Shown: positions 6,712 to 15,563 of the stretch, one piece after another
Layout of the letters: each line of letters opens with the position of its first letter
How positions within the stretch are numbered: the stretch's first letter is position 1
NCBI RefSeq assembly: GCF_030056665.1
Contig: NZ_JASHIG010000006.1
Direction: 5' to 3' (one strand)
Source of the DNA: Flectobacillus roseus
GTDB taxonomy: Bacteria > Bacteroidota > Bacteroidia > Cytophagales > Spirosomataceae
DNA length: 64,000 nt
The notes under the pieces: model-generated
What the model was told of the DNA's origin: nothing
Seen by the model: only the letters and a program-made list of their open reading frames with translations
Database searches by the model: none
Program-made: the position numbers and the translations under genes

Positions 6712-9528
6712 TTAGAATTTATAGCTAACCCCGATTGTTGAAGTAGTACCACGTTTGTATGTTCTGAAGACATCATCTTTACCAGTTTCAATCTTCTTAT
6801 CATTATTAGTATCGTTGTAGAATCTAAATGGTTGATTCAACAAATCTTGGATACCTACTTTCACTTCGATATGCTTTCCAAAACCTTTTGTAAGGTTTAA
6901 GTCAATTACATTTCTTGGCATTTCGTATACTGTTGGGAATACTACGCCATCACCTACCAAGAAAATACGAGAACCTACTACGTTGTAAAGAATGTTGGCA
7001 GATAGATTACTTTCGTTATCGTTGTAATAAACACCAGCGTTAATCAAGTATGGCGATTGACCTTGTAAGAAGCGACTGTCTGAAGATTGTCCGCTAAAGC
7101 CTGTTTTTACATCAGAATCAATAATTGAAGCGTTCAATAAAAGCGTTAGGTTATCTACAAACTTTGAACTTGCTAAGCCTTTCAATGATTTACGCATTTC
7201 TAATTCCAAACCTCTACTGAATGCTTTTTCTGCATTTCCAACACCGAAGGCAATACCCGAACCTGCATTCAAAATTCTTGCTTCGATTGGATTAGTAAAT
7301 TGCTTGTAGAATGCAGCAAGTGAAATTACTTCACCTTCAGACGGATAGAATTCGTAACGTAAATCGTAGTTTGCAATAGTTGCTGTTTTCAACTCAGAGT
7401 TACCTACACGAGTTACGTCATAGTTAAAGTCATAATAAGGAAATGGCGCTAACTCACGGAACTCAGGACGGTTTACTGTTTGACTATAGGCTGCACGAAT
7501 CTGGTTTTTCTCGTTCAATACATAAGAAAGTGTTACAGAAGGCAACCAGCTTAATAATGGTCTGTCAACATTTAATTTTTCACCACTACCACGTTTCAGC
7601 GTTACTAACTGCTGACGGTTTTGTTCTGCTCTTACACCAAACGAAGCATTGAATTTGCTTGAGAAAGGAACATAAGCATTTACATAACCAGCATACAATT
7701 CGTTACGAGCCTTGTAAGCATCTTCGTATCCAGTACCTTCGTTATAAAACAATCCAGTTGTAGACAAGTTAGCTGGGTCGAAGAATTTTTCAGGTGATTG
7801 TGTCAAAATTGCATCACCAACATTGTTAGCATTTACGATACCAAACCAACGAGCAGCGAAATTACGATCTTTCTTCTCCAAATATGTACCAGCACGAAGC
7901 TTAATCAATTCTTTTTCAGTGGCATCTGCTTTACCAATACGATGTTCTAAATCGATACGTCCCGAAATTACATTTTCAGTTAATGCTGAGTAAAAACGCG
8001 CTGCTTGTTGCAAGGTTGGACTTTGTGACTGTTGAATATTGATCGTAAATGGATCGTTGCTACCCAATGTACGGCTCGACGTAAAACGACGGTTGTCTGG
8101 TTCTTGACGGTTTGTGTATCCGTAACCACCTGTCCAAGTCAACTTAGTCATATCGGATAATTCGTGTGTTCCGCTCAACTGACCTGAATAGATACTCTTT
8201 TGTTCATAAGTCATCGAGTAGTTTTTCAACTCAATGTTATTGTTGTTATAACCATTTCTTAAAACAGTTTCTTTTGAACCTAATTGGTTAAACAAATTAC
8301 GGAATTCGATTTTGTTGGCTGGGTTAATAATCAAAGCCCAGTTTGACATTACACCTACTCTAACGTTTTCTGAATAAGCATTATCGTTGTAAGCAAACTC
8401 CTTTTCACTAGCAGTATTACCAGCATCAGCATTGTAAGCGTAACGATAAAACTCAATATTTGGCGTTCTTTGATGGGTAAAGCTGTAGTTGATAGCATTG
8501 ATAGTCGCTAATTCAAAATTCCCTACATTAAAACGACGTGTCATTCCTAAGTTACCTCTAAAGTCAGGCAATACGGATAAGGTGCTTTGGTTAAAATAGC
8601 TTGGTAAAGTTTTGAAGGCATTTACAACAGCAGGAGTATTAGCACCCGACAGGATAGTGCTTGTGCTAGGGATAGACGAAGGCAAACCTCTCAAACCATT
8701 ATCAAAACCTAAGAAGTCTGTACCGCTTCCTTTATACGAAGTAGCTGTTTGAAAAGTAGTATTGCTACGATGTCCTAATGAGAAACCAGCTGTGAAAGAA
8801 TTTCCATCAGGGATAGTTTTAGTATAAATCTTGATTACACCACCACCAAATTCACCAGGAAGGTCAGCCGAACCCGATTTGAAAATCAACATACGGTCAA
8901 TGGCAGAAGATGGAATCAAGTCGAAAGAGAAAGCTTTTGTATCTACTTCAGTAGAAGGCGTAATGGCATCGTTGAGCAATACTGTATTGTAACGTTCGTT
9001 CAAACCACGCACAATCACAAAACGGTCATCTTGAATAGATACCCCAGGCACACGACGTACAACCGCCGAAGCGTCACGGTCTTGTGTTTTTTGGATTTGC
9101 TGTGCAGAAATACCAACGGCAATTTGTTCTACTTTTTTAATTTCTGTAATAACTGAAACCTCAGTTCCTTTATTTTTAGTACCACGTACTACAACAGCAT
9201 CGAGTGTAGTGTTGGCCTCAGCAATCGTTGTGTTGATTAGGGTTGTTTTTCCTGCTTCAACTCTTACATTAGAAATTACTTTGTTTTCGTAACCTACAAA
9301 TGAAAAAACTACAGTGTGAACTCCAGCAGGTACACGCGATAATTCAAATTCGCCTTGCATATTTGTTTGTGTACCGATTTGTGTTCCTTCTATTCTTACC
9401 GCAGTTCCTAACATTGGCTCGTTAGATTTTGCGTCTTTGAGGCTACCTTTGATACTTCCTGTTTGAGCAAAAGACACTAAGGTTGTGAATAAAAGTACAA
9501 TTGTGCTGAGTAAAAATTTGCGTTGCAT
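6712..9528 (-). CDS. TonB-dependent receptor with CarboxypepD_reg-like domain
   Basis: A 938-residue outer-membrane receptor. A Sec signal peptide ends near residue 21 (TLVSFAQ). Residues ~24-110 form the carboxypeptidase-regulatory-like beta-sandwich (GSIKGSLKDAKSNEPMLGTA). A plug domain at ~135-250 carries DASAVVRRVPGVSIQDD, VIVRGLNERYNTVLLND and GGGVIKIYTK. The rest is a 22-strand-type beta barrel ending in the aromatic GTTSTIGVSYKF, a normal outer-membrane C-terminus. It is upstream of, and probably cotranscribed with, the beta-helix lipoprotein. It is not SusC-like, since no SusD homolog accompanies it. Energy-dependent uptake is certain by family; the substrate cannot be read from sequence. 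Confidence 0.93.
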   Translation of the reverse strand: MQRKFLLSTIVLLFTTLVSFAQTGSIKGSLKDAKSNEPMLGTAVRIEGTQIGTQTNMQGEFELSRVPAGVHTVVFSFVGYENKVISNVRVEAGKTTLINTTIAEANTTLDAVVVRGTKNKGTEVSVITEIKKVEQIAVGISAQQIQKTQDRDASAVVRRVPGVSIQDDRFVIVRGLNERYNTVLLNDAITPSTEVDTKAFSFDLIPSSAIDRMLIFKSGSADLPGEFGGGVIKIYTKTIPDGNSFTAGFSLGHRSNTTFQTATSYKGSGTDFLGFDNGLRGLPSSIPSTSTILSGANTPAVVNAFKTLPSYFNQSTLSVLPDFRGNLGMTRRFNVGNFELATINAINYSFTHQRTPNIEFYRYAYNADAGNTASEKEFAYNDNAYSENVRVGVMSNWALIINPANKIEFRNLFNQLGSKETVLRNGYNNNNIELKNYSMTYEQKSIYSGQLSGTHELSDMTKLTWTGGYGYTNRQEPDNRRFTSSRTLGSNDPFTINIQQSQSPTLQQAARFYSALTENVISGRIDLEHRIGKADATEKELIKLRAGTYLEKKDRNFAARWFGIVNANNVGDAILTQSPEKFFDPANLSTTGLFYNEGTGYEDAYKARNELYAGYVNAYVPFSSKFNASFGVRAEQNRQQLVTLKRGSGEKLNVDRPLLSWLPSVTLSYVLNEKNQIRAAYSQTVNRPEFRELAPFPYYDFNYDVTRVGNSELKTATIANYDLRYEFYPSEGEVISLAAFYKQFTNPIEARILNAGSGIAFGVGNAEKAFSRGLELEMRKSLKGLASSKFVDNLTLLLNASIIDSDVKTGFSGQSSDSRFLQGQSPYLINAGVYYNDNESNLSANILYNVVGSRIFLVGDGVVFPTVYEMPRNVIDLNLTKGFGKHIEVKVGIQDLLNQPFRFYNDTNNDKKIETGKDDVFRTYKRGTTSTIGVSYKF

Positions 9529-10015
9529 GTGGATTGTGTATTAAATAGAAATGTCTCTAAATATTCGACGCAACAAAATTATTACTTGAATATTACCTCT
9601 GTGTTTGTGAATTTTAAACAAACTGTTAAGGATAATATCCATTTGATAACATTCTGTTAACATTGGAAATATTGGCTTAATAAAAGGTATTATATAAGTA
9701 TTTTATTTAACTATTTCTAGTAAAAAATACTTAAAACTGATATTACGGAAAAATTAAGTTTGTTAAGAATTTTAGATAAATGACCGAAAAGCTAGAAGTT
9801 TGGCGTCAAGTATCTTTTTGTAATCCTTCCCAAAAGATACAGTTTGGTAGAATCTTCATAGCATTGATGTATTTTTCAGTCCTAGTTAAAACCCGCTTTA
9901 GCATGGTTCTTGCTCAAATATTTTACTATTATTGTATCGTAGTAAAAGTTAAATTTGTAAGAACAAAGAGGATACTAACCTCAGCATTAGCCTGCCTTTT
10001 TACCTTTTTCAAAAA
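9529..10015. other. Divergent intergenic region, TonB receptor / TMTC-like gene
   Basis: A 487-bp AT-rich region between divergently transcribed genes that should hold both promoters. Two CTGTTAA words (9622-9628 and 9654-9660) form a direct repeat upstream of the receptor and could be a regulator site. An 88-codon plus-strand frame (9780-10046) overlaps the next gene and has low-complexity hydrophobic content; I do not regard it as a gene. Confidence 0.5.
9574..9581 (-). promoter_or_regulatory. Possible -7 promoter element for the TonB receptor
   Basis: On the minus strand this reads TAATTTTG, matching the Bacteroidota -7 consensus TAnnTTTG, about 46 bp upstream of the receptor start. I see no clear TTG -33 element at the usual spacing. 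Confidence 0.35.
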
Positions 10016-11935
10016 ATGTCAAAGAAAAATAAATCGCCAAAAGTAGAAACACAGTCACCCAAAGAGACTTCAGAAACGGTTATAGCAACGCCTTCGGGTA
10101 CTTCAAAAAATACCATTTTAACCATCATCGTATTTGCAGTTGTTGTATTGCTTGGATTTAGCGGTGGTTTTAGCAATCAATTTGTAGATTGGGACGACCA
10201 CGTATATGTAGTCGAAAATATCCTAGTTACACATCCATCAGGACATTGGCTCGAAGCTTGGCAAAGCCATGTAGCCAGCAACTATCATCCTTTGACGATG
10301 TGGTCATTAATGCTCAATGCCGCGATGTCAGGAGCAGAATCGGCAAGGGCATTTATCGTAACCAACACTTTTATTCATTTTCTAAATGTAATTCTTGTCT
10401 GGGTGTTGGCTCAGAAGCTTCTTGAAAGTTATGAGACAGGCGAACGTCAAAAGAAATTTATTGCCATTCTTACCGCTCTACTTTTTGCCATTCATCCCAT
10501 GCGTGTCGAGTCGGTTATCTGGGTTTCGGAACGCAAGGACGTTTTATATGTATTTTTCCTTTTGCTGGGCAGTTTACAATATTTCAAATACATCGATAAA
10601 GGTCAAAAAGTAATTCATTTGGCTTTTGCTTTTGTGCTATACATAGCCTCATGCTTATCGAAAGGACAAGCTGTTATTTTTCCACTAGTCCTATTGCTTT
10701 TTGATTATTGGCGAAATAGAGAGTTTTCATTAAAAGTTTTTGTGGAAAAAATCCCGTTTTTCGTGGTATCGGTTGTATTCGGTCTAATAGCCATTAATAT
10801 ACAAGGAGGAGGAAATTTGGGAGGAATGATTCACCCAATTGCGGCAACAGGCGTGGCTTTCAAACCAGAAGATATTAGCTATTTCAAAACGATTACCTAC
10901 GCAGGATACGGTTTTATGATGTATTGGGTGCACTTGGTAGCTCCTATTGGATTACGCTCAATGTACATGTATGAAGACCCAACACTTTTTCATTCTGAGT
11001 ATTATTTGGGTTTAGTAGTAATGCTTGGAATTTTGGGCTGGGGAATATTTAATATCAAACGCAATAAACTCATCGCCTTTGGGATTGGCTTTTTTACAGT
11101 AAGTATTATTCTTGTGCTTCAAATTCTGCAAGTGGGTGGCGCTATTATGGCCGACCGATATACTTATTTGTCCTATATAGGTTTGTTTTTTATGCTAGCG
11201 GTGGGTATTTCAAAATTAATAGAAAATCCCAAAATGCAGCAGGCTGTATGGGCAGGCTGTATCGTTTGGTTAGGGATTTTGCTTATCATTACTAGAAAAC
11301 AAGTAGGTACATGGCAAAACTCAGGAACATTATTTTCTCGTAGAATAGAACTCGCACCAGAAAAAGACGACAGAGCCTACAGTGCCGCAGGACAATATTA
11401 TGGTGCAAAAGAGAACAATTTAGACTTGGCGATTGCCTACAGCGAGAAGGCCATTCAGTTGGGTTACAAAATTGATGTTACACCATTGGGCAATCTTGCT
11501 TCGGCTTATGAGCGCAAAGGTGACTATCCTAAAGCAATAGAATATTTGACCAAAGCTATTCAGCAATTTCCATCAGCGGATACTTATCTCAATCGAGGAA
11601 ATACTTACCTCAATGCCCAGATGCCAGACAAAGCACTTCCTGATTTGGAAAAGGCTCTCACTATGCCCGAAAATAAGCGTATTGGTGTAAACTACGGTTC
11701 TTTGGCGACCGCACAACTTAATACCAACAGAACAGAAGAAGCCCTCAAAAACTTTAATATAGCCATAGACCAATACGGAAGTCAAAACCCTGAGCATTTT
11801 TATAATAGAGGTGTAACTCATCATAAATTAGGTCATTTAGAGGCGGCAATTATTGATATTAAAAGATGTTTACAATTAAAGCCAGACCATCCACAAGCTA
11901 CTCAAGCATTGAGTCTCTTGGGGGTGAAGAGGTAA
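10016..11935 (+). CDS. TMTC-like multispanning membrane protein with C-terminal TPRs
   Basis: A 639-residue polytopic protein. A cytoplasmic Lys/Ser-rich tail (1-30) precedes the first membrane segment (~33-50), then a loop with FVDWDDHVYV (Asp60-Asp61), the position of the catalytic acidic residue in GT-C glycosyltransferases. NYHPLTMWS, AIHPMRVESVIWVSERKDVLY and SCLSKGQAVIFP match the family of eukaryotic TMTC O-mannosyltransferases and their bacterial relatives (DUF1736 region). About ten membrane spans end near residue 430. Residues ~450-635 form tetratricopeptide repeats (LGNLASAYERKGDYPKAIEY, NRGNTYLNAQMPDKALPDLEKA, YNRGVTHHKLGHLEAAIIDI). It is probably a lipid-linked sugar transferase acting at the membrane; donor and acceptor are unknown. 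It stands alone in transcription direction between two unrelated units. Confidence 0.82.
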   Translation: MSKKNKSPKVETQSPKETSETVIATPSGTSKNTILTIIVFAVVVLLGFSGGFSNQFVDWDDHVYVVENILVTHPSGHWLEAWQSHVASNYHPLTMWSLMLNAAMSGAESARAFIVTNTFIHFLNVILVWVLAQKLLESYETGERQKKFIAILTALLFAIHPMRVESVIWVSERKDVLYVFFLLLGSLQYFKYIDKGQKVIHLAFAFVLYIASCLSKGQAVIFPLVLLLFDYWRNREFSLKVFVEKIPFFVVSVVFGLIAINIQGGGNLGGMIHPIAATGVAFKPEDISYFKTITYAGYGFMMYWVHLVAPIGLRSMYMYEDPTLFHSEYYLGLVVMLGILGWGIFNIKRNKLIAFGIGFFTVSIILVLQILQVGGAIMADRYTYLSYIGLFFMLAVGISKLIENPKMQQAVWAGCIVWLGILLIITRKQVGTWQNSGTLFSRRIELAPEKDDRAYSAAGQYYGAKENNLDLAIAYSEKAIQLGYKIDVTPLGNLASAYERKGDYPKAIEYLTKAIQQFPSADTYLNRGNTYLNAQMPDKALPDLEKALTMPENKRIGVNYGSLATAQLNTNRTEEALKNFNIAIDQYGSQNPEHFYNRGVTHHKLGHLEAAIIDIKRCLQLKPDHPQATQALSLLGVKR

Positions 11936-11944
11936 ATTTTAATT

Positions 11945-12060
11945 GAGTGAATGTTGATTAAGTGATTATTTTAAGATGAATGTCACCTGTAGAGACGTAA
12001 GGCATTGCGTCTCTACTAGTTAAAAATAATCACTCATTCGCTAAATCACTAAATCGCTAA
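11945..12060. repeat. Nested palindromic intergenic repeat (TCACTCA arms, AGACGCAA core)
   Basis: The outer arms are GAGTGAATGTTGATTAAGTG with following ATTATTTT (11945-11972), and AAAATAATCACTCATTCGCT with following repeats (12023-12060), which pair imperfectly. Inside is a second hairpin, GTAGAGACGTAA (11989-12000) against TTGCGTCTCTAC (12005-12016), with one mismatch. It fills the gap between convergent genes and could terminate both. Confidence 0.65.
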
Positions 12061-12078
12061 ATTAGAGATGACTCATGT

Positions 12079-13335
12079 TTATACAATCTCAACCCTCTCA
12101 ATCTTCGGAATCAGCAATTTCAATAGTGTGAAGGCTATCATATAGGCACTGGCGGCGTAGGCAAATAGAGGAGTATAACTCCCTGTTTTTTCTAATACCC
12201 AACCTATAATCATCGAAAATAATACGCCTCCTAAAGCGCCTGCCATACTGCCAAATCCAACGACCGTTGCTACGGCGTTGCTCGGAAATATATCTGACAC
12301 AAGCGTGTAAGCATTGGAAGACCATGCTTGTTGTGCTGCCAACGCAATTCCTACCATTATGACAGCAAACCATAAATTGGTAAAATAACTACCAAAAAAC
12401 ATGGGCAATACTGCACATGCACATACCAAAAATGCAGTTTTGCGGGCGCTGTCGATACTATATGATTTCTTCTGAATCAGCCATGTCGGGAACCAGCCCC
12501 CTATTACACTACCCGCATCGGATAATAGATAAACGGTCATCAATGGCAAACTGAGTTTGCCAAGGGGAATACCAAAGGTTTTGTCCAAAAATTTAGGTAA
12601 CCAATACAGATAAAAATACCATACTGGGTCAATCAAAAACTTCATGATAGTAAAAGTCCAAAGGGCTTTATAATTCAAAAGTTCTCGCCAAGCAATGGGC
12701 TTTACGGCTTGTTGTTCTGACTGAATATACTTGAGCTCCTCCTCGCTTACACTTGCGTGCTGGTCGGGCGTGCGATAATAGCTCCACATCCAAATGACTA
12801 CCAAAAACCCCAATGCACCTGTCATAATAAAGGTGGCTTGCCAACCAAACTGTATGGTCAATAAAGGAACCAATAAAGCTGCTACGATTACGCCCATGTT
12901 CGAGCCAGCATTGATAATACCTGCCACAATCGAGCGCTCATGTGCAGGAAACCATTCCGAAGTAGCCTTGATGGCCGCAGGAAAATTTCCTGACTCTGAT
13001 AAACCTAAAAATACTCTAGCCAATCCAAATCCCATGGGCGTGCCTACAAAGGCATGTGCCATCGACGCCAAACTCCACAACAAAATAGTAAGTGTATAGC
13101 CCAATCGTGTGCCTATGCTATCCAAAATACGCCCTACTACTGCCATTCCAATCGCATACGATAACTGAAATGCACTTACGATATAGCCATACTGAATTTC
13201 GTTCCAGCCAATCTTTTTTTGTAAGTCACTTGCCAAAATACCTAATACCTGTCGGTCAAGTAAATTGATAGTGGTAGCAGCAAAAATCATCGCACAGATT
13301 GTCCAGCGTATCTTGCCTTGTGGTTTGGTATTCAT
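12079..13335 (-). CDS. MFS transporter, hexuronate/organic-anion (ACS) type
   Basis: A 418-residue major facilitator with about 12 membrane segments and a central cytoplasmic loop near residues 190-220. INLLDRQVLGILASDLQKKIGW near the N-terminus, GRILDSIGTRLGYT in the loop between helices 2 and 3, and SESGNFPAAIKATSEWFPAHERS are typical of the anion:cation symporter branch that includes ExuT and related sugar-acid and aromatic-acid transporters. It lies 94 bp downstream of a shikimate-dehydrogenase-like gene on the same strand, so a quinate/shikimate-type or sugar-acid substrate is plausible but inferred. MFS assignment is secure; substrate is not. Confidence 0.88.
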   Translation of the reverse strand: MNTKPQGKIRWTICAMIFAATTINLLDRQVLGILASDLQKKIGWNEIQYGYIVSAFQLSYAIGMAVVGRILDSIGTRLGYTLTILLWSLASMAHAFVGTPMGFGLARVFLGLSESGNFPAAIKATSEWFPAHERSIVAGIINAGSNMGVIVAALLVPLLTIQFGWQATFIMTGALGFLVVIWMWSYYRTPDQHASVSEEELKYIQSEQQAVKPIAWRELLNYKALWTFTIMKFLIDPVWYFYLYWLPKFLDKTFGIPLGKLSLPLMTVYLLSDAGSVIGGWFPTWLIQKKSYSIDSARKTAFLVCACAVLPMFFGSYFTNLWFAVIMVGIALAAQQAWSSNAYTLVSDIFPSNAVATVVGFGSMAGALGGVLFSMIIGWVLEKTGSYTPLFAYAASAYMIAFTLLKLLIPKIERVEIV

Positions 13336-13429
13336 AGTTTTAGTTTAGGAATATAAATAATAATGATGAGTTATGAGTACTTTCAAATAACAGATATACC
13401 ATTAACTGATAACCTATTCTCCCATTTCA

Positions 13430-14287
13430 CTAAGGTATTTGCTGTACCAATTCAAGCACAACACTTGGGTCGTGTTCAATCCCAAAATAATCTAAATATA
13501 ACGAAACCTGATAATCGAGTGTATGATGTCCGTGATGGATTTGATACCCCATAGATGCAGCTTTTTGTAAAAGAACGGTCTCTTTAGGTTTCATGATAAT
13601 GTCCGCAATGACAGTATGTTTCCCAAACGATTCTGGTTCGAATGGCAAAGGGTCAGTGGGTTGTAATCCGCTATTACTAGCATTAATCGCCAAATCTATA
13701 TCACTTGGTGGTGTATGCTGTGCCAGTATTTTGATTTCGGGATAATAAGAACGTAATCTTTCGGCAAGTGCTTCTGCTTTTTCAGGAAAAATATCATTCA
13801 AATACAAAGTCGAAATTCCTGCATCGCAAAGCGCCACCGCCAATGCACAACCCGCTCCTCCTGTACCCACCAAATACACGCTTTTTCCTTGACAAATAAC
13901 TCCTTTGGCTTCAAGGCCAACTACAAAGCCTAGACCGTCGACGGTATCGCCGTACGAGCGACCATTTTCGTCAAATCGAATCAGATTGACACTTCCCGAA
14001 CGTTTTGCTCGTTCGGTAGCTTCATCCACCAAATCTACCAAAGGATTTTTATATGGAATCGCAATCGTCATTCCTTTGAAATTATTAAAATGTCTAAAAG
14101 CCGTAAAAATGCTAGAAAGATTGGCAGGCTCAACTTCTATAGGAATCCAAATGGCATTGATGCCTAATGCAGGAAAAACTTGATTCATCAAAATAGGTAA
14201 GCGAATCTGTTTGACAGGATAGCCTGGGGTTGCAAATACCAAAGTTTTACCGTCAATTTCGGGAGCAAATGTATCGATTGTATCCAT
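13430..14287 (-). CDS. Shikimate dehydrogenase-like oxidoreductase
   Basis: A 285-residue protein of the shikimate/quinate dehydrogenase family. The N-terminal substrate domain has FKGMTIAIPYKNPLVDLVDEA with the family catalytic lysine, and NLIRFDENGRSYGDTVDGLGFV, where Asn and Asp match the shikimate-binding residues. The Rossmann domain carries VYLVGTGGAGCALAVALCDA near residue 137, and LAINASNSG replaces the usual NATxxG. This divergence, together with the adjacent MFS transporter and upstream LysR gene, suggests a catabolic paralog (quinate, shikimate or a related compound) rather than the biosynthetic AroE. The biosynthetic pathway role cannot be excluded. Confidence 0.85.
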   Translation of the reverse strand: MDTIDTFAPEIDGKTLVFATPGYPVKQIRLPILMNQVFPALGINAIWIPIEVEPANLSSIFTAFRHFNNFKGMTIAIPYKNPLVDLVDEATERAKRSGSVNLIRFDENGRSYGDTVDGLGFVVGLEAKGVICQGKSVYLVGTGGAGCALAVALCDAGISTLYLNDIFPEKAEALAERLRSYYPEIKILAQHTPPSDIDLAINASNSGLQPTDPLPFEPESFGKHTVIADIIMKPKETVLLQKAASMGYQIHHGHHTLDYQVSLYLDYFGIEHDPSVVLELVQQIP

Positions 14288-14559
14288 GTGTGAATAAGAA
14301 CAAAAAACGAAAGTCTTTGTCTATCCTTTAAGCAAAGGAATAATTATTAGTTAGAATTGGGAACAGTTTTAGCTTTTAAAATTACATGATTAATCGCTCA
14401 ATATAGAATCTTTTCGCTAAACAATATCATGAAATCGATTTAATAAATCAAAATGATACATTATAGGGTTTGGTATGATGAGTTGCTAGTGAGGAGTTTT
14501 GGGATGTCTTTATAAAATACTTTGGAGAAATAATACGTTTTGCAAAAGTTCAAAATCAA

Positions 14560-15420
14560 TTATCCAACCTTCTTGCAGACAATCGCATGAGTGATTTCAA
14601 GGGTCGCATAGGTTGGGTTATCACTAAATGTAAGGTCTTTTAATACTACCGAATCGTCAGTGATCGGTAAAGACGAACTGACCAAAGCTACGCCCATTCC
14701 CATGCCTACCAAACCTACAAGTAGCTCGATACTAGATACCTCCTGAACAATTTGGGGCTCACGATGAAACCCCGCAGTCTTGCAACGGCGTTCAATTTCG
14801 TCATAAAGCGTATATAAATTGCGCTGAACTTCTATCCAACGTTCGTTACGTAACTGTCCGATTTTGATTTTCTTGTAGTTGGCTAAGGGATGTTTGCTCG
14901 ATAAGAGCACTTTCAAAGAATTTGGCTCGGTATATCTAGGAAATAGATTTGGGAAAAGAAGAGGAAAATGAGTCATTCCCAAGGTTATATCATCACGTAT
15001 CAATCCTTCTTGTACAGCCTCAGCGGTAGAATACTCCACCAATTTTATGAGAGAATCAGGATACCATTCTTGTACTTTTTGAGTAAACTCAATGACTTGT
15101 GATTTGGGTAAAAGTCGATAAAATCCAAGATTAATTTGTTTTGCTTTCGAGCCTAATTTCTTGGTATTTTCAAGCATTCTATCAAACTGTTCCGTAAATC
15201 GGGAGGCATCTTTTAGGAGAAAAAGTCCAGCTTCGGTTAATTCTACTTTTTTGTGAAGCAACCTTTTTGTTTTATCAAACAACTCAATTCCTAGTTCTTG
15301 CTCAATGAGGTTGATTTGTTTGGTCAATGCAGGTTGTGAAATACAAAGGTTTTCAGCTGCTCGACCAAAATGCAACTCTCGTGCTACCTCAAGAAAATAT
15401 TTGAGTTGTCGTAACTCCAT
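14560..15420 (-). CDS. LysR-family transcriptional regulator
   Basis: A 286-residue LysR-type regulator. The N-terminal winged helix-turn-helix is visible at residues ~1-60 (LKYFLEVARELHFGRAAENL, then SQPALTKQINLIEQELG), followed by the linker helix and a periplasmic-binding-protein-like effector domain (~90-286). It lies upstream of the shikimate-dehydrogenase-like gene and MFS transporter on the same strand with a 272-bp gap, so it probably controls that unit, although LysR genes are more often divergent from their targets. The inducer is unknown. Confidence 0.92.
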   Translation of the reverse strand: MELRQLKYFLEVARELHFGRAAENLCISQPALTKQINLIEQELGIELFDKTKRLLHKKVELTEAGLFLLKDASRFTEQFDRMLENTKKLGSKAKQINLGFYRLLPKSQVIEFTQKVQEWYPDSLIKLVEYSTAEAVQEGLIRDDITLGMTHFPLLFPNLFPRYTEPNSLKVLLSSKHPLANYKKIKIGQLRNERWIEVQRNLYTLYDEIERRCKTAGFHREPQIVQEVSSIELLVGLVGMGMGVALVSSSLPITDDSVVLKDLTFSDNPTYATLEITHAIVCKKVG

Positions 15421-15456
15421 GTGGATGCTTATTGAGTGATAGGAAGGGACACTTCT

Positions 15457-15563
15457 ATTTTGGATTGCGGATTTGAGATTGCGGATTTCGGAGTTAGAAA
15501 TGCACCTCTATCTTGTATAAAAAACAGGATAAAATCCGAAATCAAATATCCGAAATCCAAAAT
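15457..15563. repeat. Imperfect inverted repeat of ATCCGAAATC-type units
   Basis: The left arm, ATTTTGGATTGCGGATTTGA plus a second GATTGCGGATTT (15457-15488), pairs with AAAATCCGAAATC, ATATCCGAAATCCAAAAT (15531-15563). Each arm contains the same ~12-bp word twice. It abuts the stop codon of the GntR gene, so it may end the rhaT-gntR transcript. A single arm of the same vocabulary occurs at about 36318-36345. Confidence 0.6.

Noticed and set aside
9780..10046. 88-codon plus-strand frame before the TMTC-like gene
   Set aside because: It overlaps the start of a clearly coding gene in another frame and has AT-driven composition rich in Phe, Ile and Lys without a recognisable pattern.
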